Shown piece by piece: positions 60,416 through 64,000 of a stretch of 64,000 nt of DNA. The notes below the pieces were generated by a model, which worked only from the letters and a program-made list of their open reading frames with translations, did not search any database and was not told the origin of the DNA. Positions within the stretch are counted from its first letter, which is position 1, and each line of letters opens with the position of its first letter. Source of the DNA: Cytophagales bacterium (GTDB taxonomy: Bacteria > Bacteroidota > Bacteroidia > Cytophagales > Spirosomataceae); contig RDXN01000031.1 in the NCBI GenBank assembly GCA_004292855.1, positions 62,001 through 126,000 of the forward strand, read 5' to 3'. Position numbers and translations under genes: made by a program.

Positions 60416-60466
60416 AAAAACCACTTGATCCATCGTTTTTAGCAAACGGTAAGATCAAGTGGCTTT
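60416..60466 (+). terminator. Intrinsic terminator after the suf cluster
   Basis: CCACTTGATC (60421-60430) pairs with GATCAAGTGG (60453-60462) around a 22-base loop, followed by CTTTTT. A-run upstream makes it partly bidirectional. Confidence 0.85.
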
Positions 60467-60540
60467 TTCGTTTATTCGAAATCGCCGTTTTGTGTACAAT
60501 CAGGTTCATATTGGGTTAAATCATCCCCATGTTTCCCTGT

Positions 60541-61539
60541 TTATAAATATAAAACCCGGTATTTTACAGCTCCGTGCAATCGCCAGAAAATCGACAAAAC
60601 GGGGGCCGCTGTGGCCATTGTCAAGGCTTGTTTCAGACCGTCGACGGTGAGAGGTCCACTGGGCAGGTTCTTGTGAAATAAATCCGCGATCAGGAATCCC
60701 CATATTCCCACGGCAAACAAAGCTAGGGTTGTGTGACCCGTAAGAACTGCCGAGAACGCTACTGTCAAACTCAAAATAGCCCCGGTATACTGTAGCAACT
60801 GCCTGCGTTGCTGCGGCATTCGTTGCCGGAACAGATCAGGGTGACGTTTGTACAGCAGGGCATCGTACGATTTCAATCGTTGCTCGGCCAGAAGCGACTG
60901 GGGCGGCTCAATGGGGTGCAACACCACCGCTTCAGGACACTTGCTGATAGGCACCCCTTTCCGAATCATTTTAAACTGCAAATCACTGTCTTCGTGACTG
61001 GCAAGGGTAAAATCTTCCGAGAATCCACCGGCGCGGTGAACAGCCGACCGAAGGCAAAACAGGTTTGCCGACGTAAAATGCGCACTTTCGGTATAGAGAG
61101 GGCCGTGGTCGTAGGTGAAGGGCCGGGTAGTCAGCGGGATGCGTAAATGACCCGATACAACCTGTGCGCCCCGCTTAAAACACGGCAGGGCCGACGTCAG
61201 CCAGTCGGGCTGGGGCTGGCAATCGTCGTCGGTAAAGGCCAGAATTTTACCCCGTGCAGCCTGCCACCCGCGATTACGCGCAGCAGCTAACCCCATGCGC
61301 CGGGGCTGACTCAGGTAACGGGCTTCGATACCAAACACCTGTGTAAAGTTACGCACCGTAGCCTCGGTGGTTCGGTCGTTGGCATCATCGACCACAATAA
61401 TTTCAAACTGATGATGCGGCAGTTTCTGACGACTCAATGCGTCGAGGCATTTCAAGAGTTTATCGGGGCGGCCATCCGTGGGGCGACCATCCGACGGTCG
61501 CCCACCCGTTGGCAGGATGACCGAAAATTCGGGTGTCAT
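60541..61539 (-). CDS. Family 2 glycosyltransferase with N-terminal repeat insertion
   Basis: The 332-residue protein has a GT2 catalytic domain: FSVILPT at the N-terminus, FEIIVVDDANDRT, LAAARNRGW, FTDDDCQPQPDWL with the metal-binding DDD, and SHEDSDLQFKMIRKG. The C-terminus has hydrophobic segments (LLQYTGAILSLTVAFSAVLTGHTTLALFAVGIWGFLIADL), so it is membrane-associated. It probably acts on a lipid-linked or surface sugar acceptor. Between PT and RPDKLLKCL, where typical GT2 enzymes have Tyr-Asn, this protein has three copies of a GRP(S/T)D unit encoded by a 15-base tandem repeat with a hairpin. The upstream gap to the SDR gene has no obvious promoter. Confidence 0.9.
   Translation of the reverse strand: MTPEFSVILPTGGRPSDGRPTDGRPDKLLKCLDALSRQKLPHHQFEIIVVDDANDRTTEATVRNFTQVFGIEARYLSQPRRMGLAAARNRGWQAARGKILAFTDDDCQPQPDWLTSALPCFKRGAQVVSGHLRIPLTTRPFTYDHGPLYTESAHFTSANLFCLRSAVHRAGGFSEDFTLASHEDSDLQFKMIRKGVPISKCPEAVVLHPIEPPQSLLAEQRLKSYDALLYKRHPDLFRQRMPQQRRQLLQYTGAILSLTVAFSAVLTGHTTLALFAVGIWGFLIADLFHKNLPSGPLTVDGLKQALTMATAAPVLSIFWRLHGAVKYRVLYL
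61481..61503. repeat. Hairpin inside the glycosyltransferase gene
   Basis: GGGCGACC (61481-61488) pairs with GGTCGCCC (61496-61503). A 15-base unit, GGGGCGnCCATCCGn, occurs twice in tandem from about 61474 and encodes the repeated GRP(S/T)D segment. The pairing bases are the same as those of the uxaA-SDR element. Confidence 0.75.
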
Positions 61540-61697
61540 AACGTGTAGTAGAGGTTATTGTAGAGAGTTGGGAGCATATGAGGCTGGTTTTGCTGGCTGA
61601 TTTAAGTCAATCGGATCAATAGGCTAAACTGGTCGTAGAATAGTCTTAACAATTTTTGGGCCAAACTGTAAGTCGGTTGTAGTTTTGGGCCATTAAC

Positions 61698-61705
61698 TAG
61701 ATTTG
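61698..61705 (+). promoter_or_regulatory. Promoter-like box at the SDR start codon
   Basis: TAGATTTG matches TAnnTTTG, with GTTG at 61676-61679 (18-base spacing) as a -33 element. It ends only three bases before the ATG at 61708, so transcription would begin at or inside the start codon. Confidence 0.45.
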
Positions 61706-61707
61706 CT

Positions 61708-62475
61708 ATGTCTCGTATTGCACTGATTACAGGAGCTACATCGGGCATTGGTCGTGCCACGGCCCATGCGTTTGCGGCTCTCAACTACAACCTGATCTTG
61801 TGTGGTCGCCGGACCGACCGGCTGGCCGAGGTGGCCACGGAACTGTCTGCACAAACCGTTGTTACGACCCTCGCGTTCGATGTGCGCGACCGGCAGGCCG
61901 TCGAAACGGCTCTGGCATCGCTACCCGCCGAGTGGCAACAGGATGGGCATCCGTTGGTCGATATTCTGGTGAACAACGCAGGCAACGCCTACGGGATGAC
62001 GAGTATTCAGGATGGCGACGTGGCTGACTGGGACCAGATGATCGACGGGAATGTGCAGGGCGTGCTCTACGTGTCGAAGGCCGTTATTCCGGGCATGGTA
62101 GCGCGGCAACGGGGGCATATTGTGAACCTGAGTTCGATTGCGGGCAAGCAAACCTACGCCAACGGGGCCGTGTATTGCGCCAGTAAAGCCGCCGTGGAGG
62201 CCCTCAGCACGGGTATGCGGCTCGACCTCACCCAACACGGCATCAAGGTAACGAACATCGCACCCGGAGCGGTCGAGACGGAGTTCTCTGTGGTGCGTTT
62301 CAAGGGCGACACCGAACGGGCCGCTAAAGTGTATGCGGGATTCGACCCGTTGACCGCGAAAGACATTGCCGATTCTATTGTGTATGCCGTGACGGCCCCC
62401 GCCAACGTAACCATCGCCGACATCACGATTCTGGCCGCAGCCCAGGCCGCAGCAACAACGATTCATCGTGTGTGA
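61708..62475 (+). CDS. SDR-family NAD(P)-dependent oxidoreductase
   Basis: This 255-residue short-chain dehydrogenase has TGATSGIG near residue 9, CGRRTDRL typical of NADP-preferring members, NNAGNAYGM, and the catalytic YCASK. The C-terminal segment GAVETEFSVVRFKGD is like the YdfG (3-hydroxy acid dehydrogenase) group. The reaction is probably oxidation of small hydroxy acids or amino-acid alcohols, inferred from that resemblance. It is convergent with the LytR regulator gene. Confidence 0.9.
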   Translation: MSRIALITGATSGIGRATAHAFAALNYNLILCGRRTDRLAEVATELSAQTVVTTLAFDVRDRQAVETALASLPAEWQQDGHPLVDILVNNAGNAYGMTSIQDGDVADWDQMIDGNVQGVLYVSKAVIPGMVARQRGHIVNLSSIAGKQTYANGAVYCASKAAVEALSTGMRLDLTQHGIKVTNIAPGAVETEFSVVRFKGDTERAAKVYAGFDPLTAKDIADSIVYAVTAPANVTIADITILAAAQAAATTIHRV

Positions 62476-62487
62476 ACGCGTAACGAC

Positions 62488-63198
62488 CTATGACCCGGAG
62501 ATTGTTTTGTAAAACCGCTCGCGGTAGGCGTCGCCAATAGGCAGGGTTGCCACGGTTTTATCGGGGGTTGCTACTGAGATCCGGCTGCGTTCAACCGAGC
62601 TAATGTGGGCCAGTGCGACAATGTACGATTTGTGAACCCGCACGAAGCGGTCGGTTGGGAGGCTGTCTTCTAAACTGCTGATGGTTTGTTTGGCGATTAC
62701 CTTCTGAGTTTTAGTGTGAATGAGCAGGTAATTCTGCAACCCTTCGACGTAGAGAATATCGTTGAGGTCGATGCGCTGCAACCGGTATTCGGTCTTCACA
62801 AACAGGAAAAGGGTTGACGCAGGTGCATTCGCTACCGTCAGTCGGCTCTGCGCTTTCTGAACGGCCCGGTAAAAACGCTCGAACGAAATGGGCTTGAGCA
62901 GATAATCGATCACATCATGCTCGTAGCCCTCCAGGGCATATTCGGGGTAAGCAGTGGTCAGGATTACGCTAGCCCGGCCATTCAGAGCCTGCAAAAACTG
63001 CAAGCCAGTGAGTTGCGGCATCTGAATATCCAGAAAAATAAGATCGACTGCCTCACTGGCGATGTGGTTGAGGGCGTCGATTGGGTTGGTGATGGCAGCC
63101 ACAAGGTGCAGCGACGACACGTTCTGAATATAATCGGTGAGGATATCTAGGGCCAGCGGTTTGTCATCGACCACGAGGCAACGGAGGGGGCGGGTCAT
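62488..63198 (-). CDS. LytTR-family response regulator
   Basis: The 236-residue protein has an N-terminal receiver domain (RCLVVDDKPLALDILTDYIQ, phospho-acceptor Asp in LIFLDIQMPQLTGLQF, TAYPEYALEGYEHDVIDYLLKPISFERF) and a C-terminal LytTR DNA-binding domain (ILYVEGLQNYLLIHTKTQKVIAKQTISSLEDSLPTDRFVRVHKSYIVALAHI). It overlaps the kinase gene by four bases (ATGA at 63198-63195), so the two are coupled. Confidence 0.95.
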   Translation of the reverse strand: MTRPLRCLVVDDKPLALDILTDYIQNVSSLHLVAAITNPIDALNHIASEAVDLIFLDIQMPQLTGLQFLQALNGRASVILTTAYPEYALEGYEHDVIDYLLKPISFERFYRAVQKAQSRLTVANAPASTLFLFVKTEYRLQRIDLNDILYVEGLQNYLLIHTKTQKVIAKQTISSLEDSLPTDRFVRVHKSYIVALAHISSVERSRISVATPDKTVATLPIGDAYRERFYKTISGS

Positions 63199-64000
63199 AA
63201 GTCGAGATGCAGGTTCACGTGGTAGGTATCGGGTTGGTCGGCGACGTGCAAACTGTGCCGGTTGGGGTAAAGTAGTTCCAGCCGTCGGCGAACGTTGGCC
63301 AGGCCGATCCCGCCCATGTGGTCTTTCTGTTGCTCGATCTTGCGGTTTTGCAGGGTCAGATCGACGGTCGTTTCGGTCAGGTCGAGATGAATCTGCACCG
63401 GGCTGGCCGGGTCCGAAATGACCCCGTGTTTAAACGCGTTTTCGACAAACGACACCAGCAGCAACGGGGCAATCATCTGCCCGTTTAGTGGGCCAGTCAA
63501 TTGATACTGAACATGTAGATTATCTTTTAGCCCAATACGCTGCAACTGAATCAGGCTTTGCAGGTAATCGACTTCTTTCGCCAGCGGCACCCGGTCGTGT
63601 CGGGCGTCGTGCAACACGTAGCGAAGCAGTTCCGACAGTTTCAGGAGGGCATCGGGCGCATCGTCGGATTTACGGTACACGAGCGCGTAAATATCGTTGA
63701 TCGTGTTGAACAAAAAGTGCGGGTTCAATTGCGACCGCAAAAAGGCCAACTCGGCAGCGGTGCGGGCCTGTTCGGTCTCGTGTTGCCGACGCTCGTTGAT
63801 GAAATGACGTTTGATGAACGCATAAAGCAGGCCATAAATCACGAAATCGAGGTAGTAGAATACGCTGTTTCGCACGAACCAGCCAAGCGTAAATGACGAA
63901 TGCCGGTCGTAGTTGTCGAATCCGAACACGGGTTTAAATAACTGCATTTCCGCGCTATATCGGATGAACGTAATTACCGCGAAGGTGGCTACCACACCCA
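63195..64000 (-). CDS. LytS/YehU-type sensor histidine kinase (N-terminus beyond window)
   Basis: About 268 codons are visible; the gene continues past the window end. The visible part has two membrane segments near the cut edge (MVATFAVITFI and VFYYLDFVIYGLLYAFI), a linker and the His_kinase domain typical of LytS proteins (AELAFLRSQLNPHFLFNTINDIYALV with the phospho-acceptor His), then an HATPase domain (VSFVENAFKHGVI and GGIGLANVRRRLELLY). It signals to the overlapping LytTR regulator. The signal is unknown. Confidence 0.95.
   Translation of the reverse strand, partial: GVVATFAVITFIRYSAEMQLFKPVFGFDNYDRHSSFTLGWFVRNSVFYYLDFVIYGLLYAFIKRHFINERRQHETEQARTAAELAFLRSQLNPHFLFNTINDIYALVYRKSDDAPDALLKLSELLRYVLHDARHDRVPLAKEVDYLQSLIQLQRIGLKDNLHVQYQLTGPLNGQMIAPLLLVSFVENAFKHGVISDPASPVQIHLDLTETTVDLTLQNRKIEQQKDHMGGIGLANVRRRLELLYPNRHSLHVADQPDTYHVNLHLDL

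Overview
The window looks like chromosomal DNA of a Bacteroidota bacterium, most likely Cytophagales (Spirosoma-like, by feel of the protein families; not a database result). The evidence is a SusC/SusD pair, a protein with a C-terminal T9SS type A sorting domain, DUF2452, UMF1-type MFS and BrxA/BrxB proteins, LytTR/LytS regulators, menaquinone genes, lack of clear Shine-Dalgarno sequences, and many upstream boxes fitting the Bacteroidota -7 consensus TAnnTTTG. Base composition is fairly GC-rich, apart from a few AT-richer genes (11.3-11.9 kb, 28.8-30.2 kb). There is no rRNA, no CRISPR array, no prophage and no transposase; one tRNA-Val(GAC) is present.

Layout. 0-7.6 kb: mutS (C-terminus cut by the window edge), a menE cluster with a degenerate Rieske-like lipoprotein, DUF2452 and menB, and an exported sugar isomerase-like protein. 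7.8-15.8 kb: rRNA methyltransferase, an AsmA-like/GT51 glycosyltransferase, a PD-(D/E)XK-like protein, argD-type aminotransferase, hydrolase and lipoprotein. 15.9-22.7 kb: clpX, a YhhN/DUF1460/GH13 operon and a divergent secreted GH13 enzyme. 22.9-28.7 kb: atpG-atpA, separated from the other ATP synthase genes, then an FKBP isomerase with a Prc protease. 28.8-38.8 kb: lipoprotein, carboxylesterase, orphan ECF sigma factor, adenine deaminase, and a sugar-acid/D-aminoacylase cluster (uxaA-SDR-deacylase) that ends in a stub of an amino acid permease. 38.8-48.9 kb: a SusC/SusD module with lipoprotein, sulfatase, LytTR regulator and outer-membrane barrel. 48.9-53.5 kb: an intact permease, a YoeB toxin with an unusual partner, DUF2442, tRNA-Val, and an MFS transporter. 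53.6-60.4 kb: T9SS cargo, a DUF255 protein, and a suf cluster (sufS, a broken toxin-antitoxin pair, sufE, a DUF59 protein, a bacilliredoxin). 60.5-64 kb: glycosyltransferase, SDR, and a LytR/LytS two-component pair cut by the window end.

The most striking signal is a population of palindromic or inverted-repeat elements with different sequences but one architecture: two arms, often built of short repeated words, around a short centre. About eleven sit between genes, usually touching or containing a stop codon. Four more lie in frame inside protein-coding genes (GH13 amylase, adenine deaminase, DUF255 protein, family-2 glycosyltransferase), where they appear to add residues to conserved enzymes. 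A further element supplies the C-terminus of MenE. One core, GTGCCGG(A/T)T ... A(A/T)CCGGCAC, occurs between genes at 57.4 kb and inside the amylase gene at 20.1 kb with compensatory changes in the stem. This resembles the protein-invading palindromes known from Rickettsia, but here several unrelated families seem to behave alike.
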